64,000 nucleotides of DNA from Agromyces protaetiae (GTDB lineage: Bacteria > Actinomycetota > Actinomycetes > Actinomycetales > Microbacteriaceae). Where the stretch lies: assembly GCF_004135405.1 (NCBI RefSeq), contig NZ_CP035491.1, positions 3,224,001 to 3,288,000 of the forward strand. The letters are read 5' to 3'. Made by a program: the position numbers and the translations under genes. Below, in pieces: positions 29,344 through 40,862 of this stretch; the first letter of the stretch is position 1; each line of letters begins with the position of its first letter. The notes beneath the pieces were generated by a model. That model was not told the origin of the DNA. It saw only the letters and a program-made list of their open reading frames with translations, and made no database searches.

Positions 29344-29486
29344 CCCCCAGCGTAGGGCGACATTCCGGATGCCTCGGCCGCCGTGTCATCGCACGACTCC
29401 TCCACATCCGGCGCATCGCGGGAGCTGTCCACGCGATGTCCGATTCCCGCGAGCCGCCGTCGGCGGTCGCGATTACGCTCGGGGAT

Positions 29487-29978
29487 ATGACCGACGCGTA
29501 TCTCACCCGACTCGACACCCCCATCGGGCGCATCGAGCTCGTCGCCGACCGCGAAGCCGTCGTCTCGCTCGACATCGAGCACGACGGCGCGCTCCCTCAC
29601 GACGATCTCCCCGAACGCCTGAACCCCGTGCTCGAACTCGCACGCACCCAACTCGCCGAGTACTTCGCGGGCGCCCGCACGACGTTCGACGTGCCCGTCC
29701 GTCTCTCGGGCACCCCGTTCCAGCAGGCCGTGTGGGCCGAGCTCGCCCGACTCGGCTGGGGCGAAGCCACTTCGTACGGCGCCCTCGCCGCTGCCGTCGG
29801 CAAGCCGGGCTCCGCCCGCGCGATCGGCGGCGCCGTCGGCGCCAATCCCGTGCCCATCCTCGTCGGCTGCCACCGCGTGCTCGCCTCCGACGGGCGCATC
29901 ACCGGCTACTCGGCGGGCGAGGGCATCCCGACCAAGCTCTGGCTCCTCGGGCACGAGCACATCGGCTTCGCCGCGTGA
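29487..29978 (+). CDS. ogt: Methylated-DNA--[protein]-cysteine S-methyltransferase
   Basis: Suicide repair protein (163 aa) that takes methyl groups from O6-methylguanine onto a cysteine. The C-terminal domain is clear: GTPFQQAVWAELARL, TSYGALAAAVGKPGSARA, then the active site VGCHRVLASDGRITGYSAG. The usual PCHR is GCHR here; the acceptor Cys and the His-Arg are kept. The short N-terminal domain lacks the Ada activator part. ATG 29487 follows GGGGAT; a second ATG at 29436 would add a non-family N-terminus. It overlaps the glycosylase gene as GTGA, making a two-gene alkylation repair operon. Confidence 0.92.
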   Translation: MTDAYLTRLDTPIGRIELVADREAVVSLDIEHDGALPHDDLPERLNPVLELARTQLAEYFAGARTTFDVPVRLSGTPFQQAVWAELARLGWGEATSYGALAAAVGKPGSARAIGGAVGANPVPILVGCHRVLASDGRITGYSAGEGIPTKLWLLGHEHIGFAA

Positions 29979-30568
29979 GCGTCATCCCGCCCTCCGACCT
30001 CGTCGTCGGCGACGACGGGCTCGCCCGCTGCCGTTGGGGTGCCTCCGACCCCGAGTACCGGCGCTACCACGACGAAGAGTGGGGCACTCCCCAGCACGAC
30101 GACATCCGGCTCTTCGAGAAGCTCTGCCTCGAAGGTTTCCAGGCGGGGCTCTCGTGGATCACGATCCTCCGCCGCCGCGAGGCGTTCCGCGAGGTCTTCC
30201 ATGGCTTCGACCCCGCTCGGGTCGCTGCCATGACCGAAGCGGATGTCGAACGGCTCCTCGGCGACGCCCGCATCATCCGGCACCGCGGCAAGATCGAAGC
30301 CACCATCCAGAATGCGCGGGCGACCCTCGCACTCGAGCTCCCCCTCCACGACCTGCTCTGGAGCTTCGCTCCCCCGCCGCGCGTCGCCCGCCCCGTGCAC
30401 TTCGGAGACGTTCCCGCAGTCACACCCGAGTCGACCGCGATGAGCAAAGAGCTCCGAAAGCGCGGCTACCGATTCGTCGGGCCGACGACCATGTATGCGC
30501 TCATGCAAGCGTGCGGGATGGTCGACGACCACCTGGCGGGGTGCTTCCGGGCGGGCGCCCCGAACTAA
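29975..30568 (+). CDS. tag: DNA-3-methyladenine glycosylase I
   Basis: Base-excision glycosylase (197 aa) that removes 3-methyladenine. Seen: RCRWGASDPEYRRYHDEEWG with the zinc-ligand Cys and His, LFEKLCLEGFQAGLSW, ILRRREAFREVF, and near the C-terminus the second zinc pair in VDDHLAGCF. Length is as expected for Tag. It starts with GTG inside the ogt stop (GTGA), so translation is coupled to the other alkylation repair gene. Confidence 0.93.
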   Translation: MSVIPPSDLVVGDDGLARCRWGASDPEYRRYHDEEWGTPQHDDIRLFEKLCLEGFQAGLSWITILRRREAFREVFHGFDPARVAAMTEADVERLLGDARIIRHRGKIEATIQNARATLALELPLHDLLWSFAPPPRVARPVHFGDVPAVTPESTAMSKELRKRGYRFVGPTTMYALMQACGMVDDHLAGCFRAGAPN

Positions 30569-30601
30569 GCTGCCGCGGCCCGCTGCGGGCTGCCGGTCTC
30601 T

Positions 30602-31381
30602 TCAGACGACGAGTTCGAGTTCCATCCCGGAGCGGTCGCCGGCCGGGTCGGCATCGGCATCGCGGTCGGCGAAACCGAGGCCGATCCCAGCCGACGCCGC
30701 CCACGAGAGCAGGTCGTCGATGGATTCGATCGCAGGTCGCTGCTCGAGGAGCGCCCGCGTGAAGAGGCCTTTCGCACGCTTGTTGAAGTGGTTGAGGGCG
30801 CGCTTGCGACCGCTCTCGTCTTCGGCGACGACACGCACGAAGTGCGATCCCTCGCGTGAAGTCGCCGGGCCGAGGCCGACGTATCCCTCCGAACGGAGGT
30901 CGACGATCACACCGTCGTGAGCCGCGAGCGTCGACGCGATCGGTGCGCGCCACTCGTCGCGCAGGCGACGGCCGGGCAGCCGCGAGTCATGCGACAGGCG
31001 ATAGGCCGGGATGGGATCGAGCGCACCGACGAGACCGAACAACGCGGAATGCACGAAGACATGCTCACCGGCGTACGCGAGGGCGGAATCGTCGAGCGTC
31101 GGCGCGTCGAGCGCGTCGTAGAGCACCCCCGTGTACCGATCGATGGCCGGCATCGTGGGCGAGACTGCGAGTGCCGCATTCCGCGTCACCTCGACCGCCT
31201 GACGAGGCCCGAGCTTGAGCGCCCGCATCATCGCGTCAGGATCGCCGGCGAGCTCGGTCACGGCATCGACGAGTGCCGCGCGGATCGGCGTGAACTCGTC
31301 GAACGACAACCGTTCGAGCGCGAGCACACCGCCCTCACCGCCGTCGCGCTTGGTCTCGGACGGCGGCAGCAGCAACAGCAT
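30602..31381 (-). CDS. yaaA: Peroxide stress protein YaaA family
   Basis: A 259-aa member of the YaaA/DUF328 family, which lowers free iron and DNA damage during peroxide stress and has a DNA-binding fold. Family marks: LLLLPPSETKR at the start, AIDRYTGVLYDALDA, FVHSALFGLVGALD, and NHFNKRAKGLFTRAL near the C-terminus. ATG 31381 overlaps the P-loop kinase stop as ATGA. Convergent with tag, with 33 GC-rich bases between. Confidence 0.9.
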   Translation of the reverse strand: MLLLLPPSETKRDGGEGGVLALERLSFDEFTPIRAALVDAVTELAGDPDAMMRALKLGPRQAVEVTRNAALAVSPTMPAIDRYTGVLYDALDAPTLDDSALAYAGEHVFVHSALFGLVGALDPIPAYRLSHDSRLPGRRLRDEWRAPIASTLAAHDGVIVDLRSEGYVGLGPATSREGSHFVRVVAEDESGRKRALNHFNKRAKGLFTRALLEQRPAIESIDDLLSWAASAGIGLGFADRDADADPAGDRSGMELELVV

Positions 31382-31953
31382 CAGGAGACGATGAACGCGA
31401 GCGCCGCGTCGACGTTGACCCCCAGGGACTCCACGCTGTCGATCGTGACCCGCGGAAGCTTGGCGCACGGGCCGACCCACGGGGCGTAGCCCTCGAGGCT
31501 CTGCTCGACGGCGCGCCACGTCGTCTCCTCGAGATGCGGAAGCCCGCGCTCGCGCTTCTCGAGCCGCTCACGATGCACCCGCTCGTCGGAGCAGACGACC
31601 TCGACGACACGCAGACGCGCATCGGTCTCGGCCGCGAGATCGCGCCACTGCAGCCGGGCGGCTTCGCCGGCGTTCACGGCATCGACGATGACCGTGCGCC
31701 CCGCGAGCAGCTCTTTGCGAGCGATCTCTTCGGCGACGAGATATGCCGCCAGACCCGTCGGCTGGTCTGCATCGATCCCCGCACGGAGGATCGCCGACTC
31801 GATCGGGTCGACCGACACGACCGTGGCGCCGAGGCGGGCGCCGACGATCTCTCCGATCGTCGACTTACCCGCTCCCGGCAACCCGGCCATGACGATGAGT
31901 TGGGTGACGCTCAGGTCACCGAACTGACGGTCGATGGGTAGCTCCCCCGGCAC
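31381..31953 (-). CDS. P-loop AAA/kinase-like protein
   Basis: A 190-aa P-loop protein with GLPGAGKSTIG (Walker A, about residue 24), VSVDPIESAIL and a distal RERLEKRERGLP arginine-rich lid. It looks like a small-molecule or nucleotide kinase of the Zeta/Cpt-like AAA_33 group; substrate unknown. Start uncertain: GTG 31953 gives 190 aa, GTG 31908 would begin just before the P-loop strand. It follows atpC by ten bases and overlaps yaaA, so it may be read through from the ATP synthase operon. Confidence 0.75.
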   Translation of the reverse strand: MPGELPIDRQFGDLSVTQLIVMAGLPGAGKSTIGEIVGARLGATVVSVDPIESAILRAGIDADQPTGLAAYLVAEEIARKELLAGRTVIVDAVNAGEAARLQWRDLAAETDARLRVVEVVCSDERVHRERLEKRERGLPHLEETTWRAVEQSLEGYAPWVGPCAKLPRVTIDSVESLGVNVDAALAFIVS

Positions 31954-31963
31954 CCCGACCCCC

Positions 31964-32224
31964 TCAGACGAGTGCAGCGCGCGAGGCGACGACCTGCACG
32001 ACGTTCGACTGCACGGAAAGGAAGCCGTCGGCCGCGTCGGCCGTGAGCTTCTCGCCGCCGGGCAGCGTCACCCGCACTTCGCCCTGGGCGAGGATCGCGA
32101 GCAGCGGCTCGTGACCCGGCAGGATGCCGATCTCGCCTTCGACGGTGCGCGCGATCACCATGGCCGCCTCGCCCGACCAGACTTCCTGGTCGGCCGAGAC
32201 GACGCTCACGTTGAGCGCAGCCAT
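31964..32224 (-). CDS. atpC: ATP synthase epsilon subunit, short form
   Basis: Epsilon subunit of F1, joining the rotor to the catalytic head. Only 86 residues: the beta-sandwich domain (SVVSADQEVWSGEA, GEIGILPGHEPLLA, VQVVASRAALV). The C-terminal two-helix domain that inhibits ATP hydrolysis in longer epsilon subunits is absent; the stop follows directly. ATG 32224 lies two bases after atpD. Confidence 0.95.
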   Translation of the reverse strand: MAALNVSVVSADQEVWSGEAAMVIARTVEGEIGILPGHEPLLAILAQGEVRVTLPGGEKLTADAADGFLSVQSNVVQVVASRAALV

Positions 32225-32226
32225 GA

Positions 32227-34607
<2,381 letters not shown>

Positions 34608-34650
34608 GTCTCTCCTGTATCCCTAGCGTCCGAGGACTCGCCTGACCGCC

Positions 34651-36291
34651 TTAGCGGCGGCCCTTGACGATCTGCTCCTGGTTGACGTCCTCTTCGGCGA
34701 TGGCTTCGAACTCTTCGCGGCCGACCGACGCGAGGGGCTTGCCCTCACCGGTCTGGAACTCGAGCTTGAAGGCGTCGACACCCGACTCGAGCTTCGCGAC
34801 GGTCGCGTCGTCGAGCACGTTCGTGTCACGGAGGACCGTGAGCACGTCGGTGTTGCGGCCGAGGTAGTCGAGGAACTCGCGCTCGAAGCGCAGGATGTCT
34901 TCGACCGGGACCTCGTCGAGCTTGCCGTTCGTGCCGGCCCAGATCGAGACGACCTGCTCCTCGACGGGGTACGGCGAGTACTGCGGCTGCTTGAGGAGCT
35001 CGGTGAGGCGGGCGCCGCGCGCGAGCTGACGACGGCTCGCTGCGTCGAGGTCGGATGCGAACATCGCGAACGCCTCGAGCGAGCGGTACTGGGCGAGCTC
35101 GAGCTTCAGCGTGCCCGAGACCTTCTTGATCGACTTGACCTGTGCGTCGCCGCCGACTCGCGAGACCGAGATGCCGACGTCGACAGCGGGGCGCTGGTTG
35201 GCGTTGAACAGGTCGGACTGGAGGAAGATCTGGCCGTCGGTGATCGAGATCACGTTGGTCGGGATGTACGCCGAGACGTCGTTGGCCTTGGTCTCGATGA
35301 TGGGCAGACCCGTCATCGAGCCCGCGCCGAGCTCGTCGGACAGCTTCGCGCAGCGCTCGAGGAGCCGCGAGTGCAGGTAGAAGACGTCGCCGGGGTACGC
35401 CTCGCGTCCCGGCGGACGACGGAGGAGGAGCGACACGGCACGGTAGGCCTCGGCCTGCTTCGACAGGTCGTCGAAGATGATGAGGACGTGCTTCGAGTCG
35501 TACATCCAGTGCTGGCCGATGGCCGAGCCGGTGTACGGCGCGAGGTACTTGAAGCCGGCCGGGTCGGACGCGGGAGCGGCGACGATCGTCGTGTACTCCA
35601 TGGCGCCGGCGTCTTCGAGCGCGCCCTTGACGGAGGCGATCGTCGAGCCCTTCTGGCCGATGGCGACGTAGATGCAGCGCACCTGCTTGTTCGGGTCGCC
35701 CGACTCCCAGTTGGCCTTCTGGTTGATGATCGTGTCGATCGCGATGGCCGTCTTGCCGGTCTGGCGGTCGCCGATGATGAGCTGGCGCTGGCCGCGGCCG
35801 ACGGGGATCATGGCGTCGATCGCCTTGATGCCGGTCTGGAGCGGCTCGTGCACCGACTTGCGCTGCATGACGCCGGGCGCCTGCAGCTCGAGGGCACGAC
35901 GGCCTTCGATGCCGGTGATCTCGCCGAGACCGTCGATCGGGTTGCCGAGCGGGTCGACGACACGGCCGAGGTAGCCCTCGCCGACGGGAACCGAGAGGAC
36001 CTCGCCCGTGCGGGTCACCTCCATGCCCTCTTCGATGCCGGTGAACTCGCCGAGCACGACGACGCCGATCTCGTCCTCGTCGAGGTTGAGCGCGAGGCCG
36101 AGCGTGCCATCCGCGAAGCGGACGAGCTCGTTCGCCATGACCGAGGGCAGGCCCTCGACGTGGGCGATGCCGTCGGCCGCGTCGGAGACGTATCCGACCT
36201 CGGTCTTCTGGGCCGCGCCGGGCTCGTACGCCGCGGCGAACTCCGAGAGAGCCGAACGGATCTCGTCGGGGCTGATGGAGAGTTCTGCCAT
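34651..36291 (-). CDS. atpA: ATP synthase alpha subunit
   Basis: Non-catalytic nucleotide-binding F1 subunit (546 aa). Walker [24 protein letters not shown], the [12 protein letters not shown] segment and the arginine-finger region [13 protein letters not shown]. Two ATGs, 36297 and 36291, lie six bases apart; 36291 ([12 protein letters not shown]) matches the family N-terminus and has AGGAA at a better distance. The 100-base gap before it contains no gene. Confidence 0.96.
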   Translation of the reverse strand: MAELSISPDEIRSALSEFAAAYEPGAAQKTEVGYVSDAADGIAHVEGLPSVMANELVRFADGTLGLALNLDEDEIGVVVLGEFTGIEEGMEVTRTGEVLSVPVGEGYLGRVVDPLGNPIDGLGEITGIEGRRALELQAPGVMQRKSVHEPLQTGIKAIDAMIPVGRGQRQLIIGDRQTGKTAIAIDTIINQKANWESGDPNKQVRCIYVAIGQKGSTIASVKGALEDAGAMEYTTIVAAPASDPAGFKYLAPYTGSAIGQHWMYDSKHVLIIFDDLSKQAEAYRAVSLLLRRPPGREAYPGDVFYLHSRLLERCAKLSDELGAGSMTGLPIIETKANDVSAYIPTNVISITDGQIFLQSDLFNANQRPAVDVGISVSRVGGDAQVKSIKKVSGTLKLELAQYRSLEAFAMFASDLDAASRRQLARGARLTELLKQPQYSPYPVEEQVVSIWAGTNGKLDEVPVEDILRFEREFLDYLGRNTDVLTVLRDTNVLDDATVAKLESGVDAFKLEFQTGEGKPLASVGREEFEAIAEEDVNQEQIVKGRR

Positions 36292-36391
36292 TGCCATTTC
36301 CTATTCCTGTGGGCCAGGCCCTGTGTTCCTGTACTGGCCTGTACAGCTACGGTCTGTCGCGGCGCAGCACGCCGGTCGTGTTCAGCCGGCG

Positions 36392-37183
36392 TCAGCCGGC
36401 GAGCTTCTGCCTCAAGTCGCTGAGGCGGCTGGCGACGCTGCCGTCGATGACGTCATCGCCGATCTGCACGCGGACCCCGCCGAGGACGGCGGGATCGACG
36501 ACGGTGTCGAACCGGATGCGACGACCCGCGCGCACCGAAAGGGTGCGCTCGAGTCGGGCCAGCTGGTCGGACGTGAGCGGGACGGCCGAGGTGACCTTCG
36601 CGACGTCGAAGCCGCGCTGGTCGGCCACGACCGCGGCGGCGCCGCGGAGCATCTCGCCGATGCGGCGGCCGCGAGGCTGCTGCACGAGGTGACGCAGGAT
36701 CACGACGGTCGCAGGCGAGGCCTTGCCGTCGAGGAGGCGGTCGACGAGCTTCGTCTTCGCCTCGGCCGAGCCGAGCTTCGACCCGAGCGCGAGCTCGAGC
36801 TCTGCGTCGCTCGCGACCGTGCGCTCGAACGCGAACAGCTCCGCGTCGAGTTCGACGTCGCCGGCGGAGATCGCGGCAGCCCGGAATCCGAGCTCCTCGA
36901 GTCCGGCCAGGAAGTCGTCGCCGCTCGACCAGCGCTGCGATGCCGCGCTCACGAGCAACCCGGCGGCGCCCGCCGACACGCGACCGCCGAACACCCGCTC
37001 GACGAGCGCGCGCTTCTGCGAGCCGTCGGCCTCGGTGTCGGTGAGGGCCGTCCGCAGGTGCGGCGTGGCCCCGATCACGCGGGCCGCGGCGAGGAGGTCG
37101 CCCGCGGTCGCGAGTTCGGCCGCGCCGGACGTCGCGAGTGCGGCGCGTGAGCCCGCGAGGGCCTCTCTCGTTGCGCTACCCAT
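36392..37183 (-). CDS. atpH: ATP synthase delta subunit
   Basis: Peripheral stalk subunit (263 aa) that holds the b subunits on the F1 head. N-terminal helical domain with SQKRALVERVFGG, C-terminal segment SDQLARLERTLSVRAGRRIRF and the family end GGVRVQIGDDVIDGSVASRL. It is a separate gene, unlike the b-delta fusion of mycobacteria. ATG 37183 is three bases after atpF. Confidence 0.95.
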   Translation of the reverse strand: MGSATREALAGSRAALATSGAAELATAGDLLAAARVIGATPHLRTALTDTEADGSQKRALVERVFGGRVSAGAAGLLVSAASQRWSSGDDFLAGLEELGFRAAAISAGDVELDAELFAFERTVASDAELELALGSKLGSAEAKTKLVDRLLDGKASPATVVILRHLVQQPRGRRIGEMLRGAAAVVADQRGFDVAKVTSAVPLTSDQLARLERTLSVRAGRRIRFDTVVDPAVLGGVRVQIGDDVIDGSVASRLSDLRQKLAG

Positions 37184-37186
37184 CGG

Positions 37187-37753
37187 CTACTTCGTCCCTC
37201 CGGCCGCGGCCTGCGAGGCCTCGAGGTCGGCGAGGAAGCGGTCGACCACGGCCTTGGCCTTCGCGTCGTCGGTGAGCGACTCGCCCACGACGCCCGACGC
37301 GAGATCGACCGCGATGCCGCCGACCTCGGAGCGGAGCGACACGAGCGCCGACTGGCGCTCCGCGTCGATCTGCGCCTGGGCGCTTGCGGTGACGCGGGCG
37401 GCTTCGGACGTGGCCGTCTCTTTCGCCTCGGCGACGATCTTCTTGCCGTCTTCGCGGGCGGTCTCGCGGATGCGACCGGCTTCGGTGCGCGCATCGGCCA
37501 GCTGGGCGGTGTACTCCTCGAGTGCCGCCTCGGCCTTGCGCTGCGCCTCGTCGGCCTTCGCGATGTTGCCCTCGATCGCCTCGGCACGCTCGTCGAGCAG
37601 CTTCTGGACGCGCGGGAGCACGTAGATCCAGAAGAAGACGAGCAGCACGACGAAGATGACCGATGACCAGACGAGGTCGTAGACCTCGGGAAGGAGCGGG
37701 TTCGGTGCCGCTTCTTCTCCCTCGGCCGCGGCCGTCAGCAGTGCGTGAAGCAC
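37187..37753 (-). CDS. atpF: ATP synthase b subunit
   Basis: Peripheral stalk b subunit (188 aa). One helix at about residues 27-48 (LVWSSVIFVVLLVFFWIYVL), then a long charged coiled coil beginning RVQKLLDERAEAIEGNI. The GTG at 37753 follows AAGGAGG, which fixes the start; reading further upstream gives shadow protein. Only one b gene is present, so a homodimer is expected. Confidence 0.95.
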   Translation of the reverse strand: MLHALLTAAAEGEEAAPNPLLPEVYDLVWSSVIFVVLLVFFWIYVLPRVQKLLDERAEAIEGNIAKADEAQRKAEAALEEYTAQLADARTEAGRIRETAREDGKKIVAEAKETATSEAARVTASAQAQIDAERQSALVSLRSEVGGIAVDLASGVVGESLTDDAKAKAVVDRFLADLEASQAAAGGTK

Positions 37754-37785
37754 AGTGCCTCCTTGAGTCGGGGGTGTGAAGAGGC

Positions 37786-38082
<297 letters not shown>

Positions 38083-38946
38083 TCAGTGTTCTTCGGCCAC
38101 GGCGAGCTGGATGTAGACAGCCGTCAGGAGGGCGAAGACGTAGGCCTGCAGCACCGCGACGAGGATCTCGAGCAGGGTGAAGGCGAAACCGAATGCGAAG
38201 CTGCCCACCGAGAGGAGGGAGTACCAGCCGCCGGCGGTGAAGAGGAAGAACGAGGTCGCCGAGAAGAACAGCACGAGCAGCAGGTGCCCGACGACCATGT
38301 TCATGAGGAGTCGGAGGGTCAGCGTGACCGGCCGGATGACGAAGGTCGAGATGAACTCGATCGGCGTGACGATGAAGTACACGGGCCACGGGACGCCCGC
38401 AGGGAAGAGCGCGTTCTTGAAGAAGTTCTTCGGGCTCTTCTTGATGCCGGCGTAGATGAAGGTCACGTACGAGACGACCGCGAGGACGAGGGGCACGCCG
38501 ACGACGCTCGTGCCGGCGATGTTCAGACCCGGGATGATGCCCGTGAAGTTCATGAACAGCACCATGAAGAAGATCGTGGTGAGGATCGGCAGGAAGCGCT
38601 TGGCGTCTTTCTTGCCGAGGAGGTCTTCGCCGATGTTCACGCGAACGAGGTCGAGCCCCATCTCGACGAGGCTCTGGAAGCGGCCGGGAACGACGCGCAT
38701 GCGTCGCGTGCCGAGCCAGAAGACCAGGATGAGTGCGATGACCGCGACGAAGCGGACGAGCATGATCCGGTTGATCTCGAACGGGGTGTCCTCGAAGAGG
38801 AGAGCCTGGGGGAAGAACTCCAGGATCGACGGCCCGTGGAATTCACCTTCATCGGTGGCGGTCGGAACCAGCAGGTTCACAGCGGTAGCTAGCAGCGCTA
38901 TCTCCTGTTTCGGGGCGTGGAGCTCGGCTCTCGCGACGACGAACAT
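38083..38946 (-). CDS. atpB: ATP synthase a subunit
   Basis: Proton channel subunit of Fo (287 aa) with five to six helices. The essential arginine lies in VTLTLRLLMNMVVGH; NFTGIIPGLN and the C-terminal EILVAVLQAYVFALLTAVY are family marks. The ATG at 38946 is chosen; a GTG at 38964 would add six residues. A 180-base gap before it contains AT-rich patches (for example 39000-39020) that may hold an operon promoter. Confidence 0.94.
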   Translation of the reverse strand: MFVVARAELHAPKQEIALLATAVNLLVPTATDEGEFHGPSILEFFPQALLFEDTPFEINRIMLVRFVAVIALILVFWLGTRRMRVVPGRFQSLVEMGLDLVRVNIGEDLLGKKDAKRFLPILTTIFFMVLFMNFTGIIPGLNIAGTSVVGVPLVLAVVSYVTFIYAGIKKSPKNFFKNALFPAGVPWPVYFIVTPIEFISTFVIRPVTLTLRLLMNMVVGHLLLVLFFSATSFFLFTAGGWYSLLSVGSFAFGFAFTLLEILVAVLQAYVFALLTAVYIQLAVAEEH

Positions 38947-39097
38947 CGGACGGGTTTCGCACACGCGTGAGCGACGGGAAACCGTGGGGGATCACGAGTA
39001 CTCTAGCAAGACTTCTACGCAGGGACGAATTCATGTGGACACCCATCCGATTCGCCCCGATCCGGGCCCGGATCCCGCGCGGGGACGGGCTTCGAGC

Positions 39098-39115
39098 GGG
39101 CCTCCGCGGAGGCCC
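39098..39115 (-). terminator. 18-bp palindrome after the AtpI-like gene
   Basis: GGGCCTCCG/CGGAGGCCC is a perfect 9+9 palindrome starting 12 bases after the AtpI-like stop and before atpB. No loop bases and no T-tract. It may attenuate or separate transcription from the ATP synthase operon. Confidence 0.45.
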
Positions 39116-39126
39116 CGCAGGCCCGA

Positions 39127-39600
39127 TCAGTCGTCGGTCGGAACCTTCGGCAGCACCACGTCGCTCGCGTACGGGAGGCGGGACCGAGCGACGACGAGGA
39201 CGTCGACGGCGAGGGACGCGAGCACGCCCGCGACGAGGCTCAGGAAGAGCACCGTGCCGTTCAGCCACGGAGCGTTCCGCAGGAGCACCACGAGCACGAT
39301 GAAGACGACGAGCTTCAGCAGCCATCCGCCGAGCACGACCCCGAAGAACACCCCGACGAACAGGTCGCTGCCCGAGAAGCGGTTCGCGAACAGGATGCTC
39401 GCGGCCGTGATGCCCATGAACACCACGGCGATGAGCGCGCCGACCACACCGCTCCAGAGCCCGTCGGTGCCCGCGAAGAGGTAGCCGAGTCCGCCGGCGA
39501 GCACGAGGATGATCGCCGCGAGGACGCCTCCCCACGCGAGGGCGCGCTTGAGGACGGGGTTCGAGGTGGGGGTGCGGTTCGCACCGCTTGCGTCGGTCAT
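39127..39600 (-). CDS. AtpI-like membrane protein
   Basis: A 157-aa protein with four helices (ALAWGGVLAAIILVLAGGLG, GVVGALIAVVFMGITAASI, GVFFGVVLGGWLLKLVVFIV and one more). Its position directly before atpB, and the length, match the poorly conserved AtpI protein thought to help c-ring assembly. Sequence similarity alone would not settle this. ATG 39600 follows CGGAG of the leader. Confidence 0.7.
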   Translation of the reverse strand: MTDASGANRTPTSNPVLKRALAWGGVLAAIILVLAGGLGYLFAGTDGLWSGVVGALIAVVFMGITAASILFANRFSGSDLFVGVFFGVVLGGWLLKLVVFIVLVVLLRNAPWLNGTVLFLSLVAGVLASLAVDVLVVARSRLPYASDVVLPKVPTDD

Positions 39601-39668
39601 CCGGCTCCGTTCGTGAGTCGGCACGATTCTACCGAGGCGCGCCTGTGAGCCTCTGCGCGGCCGAATGC

Positions 39669-40862
39669 TCAGGCGAGTTCGTCGCCGTTCGAGGCGACGC
39701 CCACGGGCGCCTCCTCGGCGGCCACGGTCTGCCGCTTCCTGCGGCCGAGGGGCGCGAGGGTCATCCCCGCGCACACGACGAACCCGATGCCGATGAACCA
39801 GAACGCCCACATCGCCGACATCGAGAAGTAGACGGGCAGCACGTACGTGAGGAGGCATCCGATCGCGACGACGGCCGTCCACGCGTAGAAGATGAGCACG
39901 GCGTGCAGGTGCGAGTGCCCCATGTCGAGGAGCCGGTGGTGGAGGTGCTTGCGGTCGGCCGAGAACGGCGACTTGCCGGCGCGCAGGCGCCGCGTGACGG
40001 CGAGCGCGAAGTCGAGCAGCGGGATGACGAGCACCGCGAACGGCAGGATGATCGGGATGAACGCCGCGAAGAGGTCTTCGAGGCCGGCGCCGCGGGGGTT
40101 GATCTGACCCGTCACAGCGATCGCCGACGTCGCCATGAGCAGGCCCACGAGGAGCGCCCCGGCGTCGCCCATGAAGAGCTTCGCGGGGTGCCAGTTGAGC
40201 GGCAGGAAGCCCGCGAGCGCGCCGACCAGGATGATCGCGATGAGCGACGCGAGGTTGAAGTAGTTGAACGGCGAGGTCTGCTGCACGAGCAGGTACGTGT
40301 AGATGAAGAACACGCCGTTGGCGATGAGCGTCACTCCCCCGACGAGCCCGTCGAGGCCGTCGATGAAGTTCACGGCGTTCATCACGAGCACGATCGTGAA
40401 GATCGTGATGACGGCGAACAGCCACGACGACCCGACCGAGATGCCGCCGATCGGCAGCGACACGATCGAGACGCCCTGCCACGCGATGAGCCCGGCCGCG
40501 ATGAACTGCCCCGCGAGCTTCGTCATCCAGTCGAGGTCCCACAGGTCGTCGGCGACGCCGATGAGCACGATGAGGAGGGCCGCGCCGAGGATCGAGAGCA
40601 CCTGGAGGGGGTTCTCGAAGATGATCGCGACGTTCGAGAACCTCGTCGACCCGAGGTTCGAGACGATCCACGCCGCGCCGAAGGCCACGAGGATGCCGAC
40701 GAACATCGCGATCCCGCCGAGCCGTGGCGTGGGCCTCGTGTGCACGTCGCGCTCGCGGATCTTCGGGTAGAGCCGGTACTTGAGGCTGAGCTTCCAGACC
40801 GCCCACGATCCGACGAACGAGACGAGCGCCGCGAGCAGTGCGAGCGCGAGGAACAGGGTCAT
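39669..40862 (-). CDS. Undecaprenyl-phosphate sugar-1-phosphate transferase, WecA/TagO family
   Basis: Polytopic membrane enzyme (397 aa, about ten helices) of the MraY/WecA superfamily, which puts GlcNAc-1-phosphate or a similar sugar on polyprenyl phosphate to start wall polymer or arabinogalactan-linker synthesis. Seen: DVHTRPTPRLGG, the catalytic NAVNFIDGLDGL and GDAGALLVG, and KHLHHRLLDMGHSH, which favours WecA over MraY. ATG 40862 overlaps the TsaC/Sua5 stop as ATGA. Confidence 0.9.
   Translation of the reverse strand: MTLFLALALLAALVSFVGSWAVWKLSLKYRLYPKIRERDVHTRPTPRLGGIAMFVGILVAFGAAWIVSNLGSTRFSNVAIIFENPLQVLSILGAALLIVLIGVADDLWDLDWMTKLAGQFIAAGLIAWQGVSIVSLPIGGISVGSSWLFAVITIFTIVLVMNAVNFIDGLDGLVGGVTLIANGVFFIYTYLLVQQTSPFNYFNLASLIAIILVGALAGFLPLNWHPAKLFMGDAGALLVGLLMATSAIAVTGQINPRGAGLEDLFAAFIPIILPFAVLVIPLLDFALAVTRRLRAGKSPFSADRKHLHHRLLDMGHSHLHAVLIFYAWTAVVAIGCLLTYVLPVYFSMSAMWAFWFIGIGFVVCAGMTLAPLGRRKRQTVAAEEAPVGVASNGDELA

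Noticed and set aside
36298..36391. Possible small gene or RNA in the atpA-atpH gap
   Set aside because: Only short direct repeats (GCCGGCGTCAGCCGGCG type) are visible; no coherent structure or reading frame.
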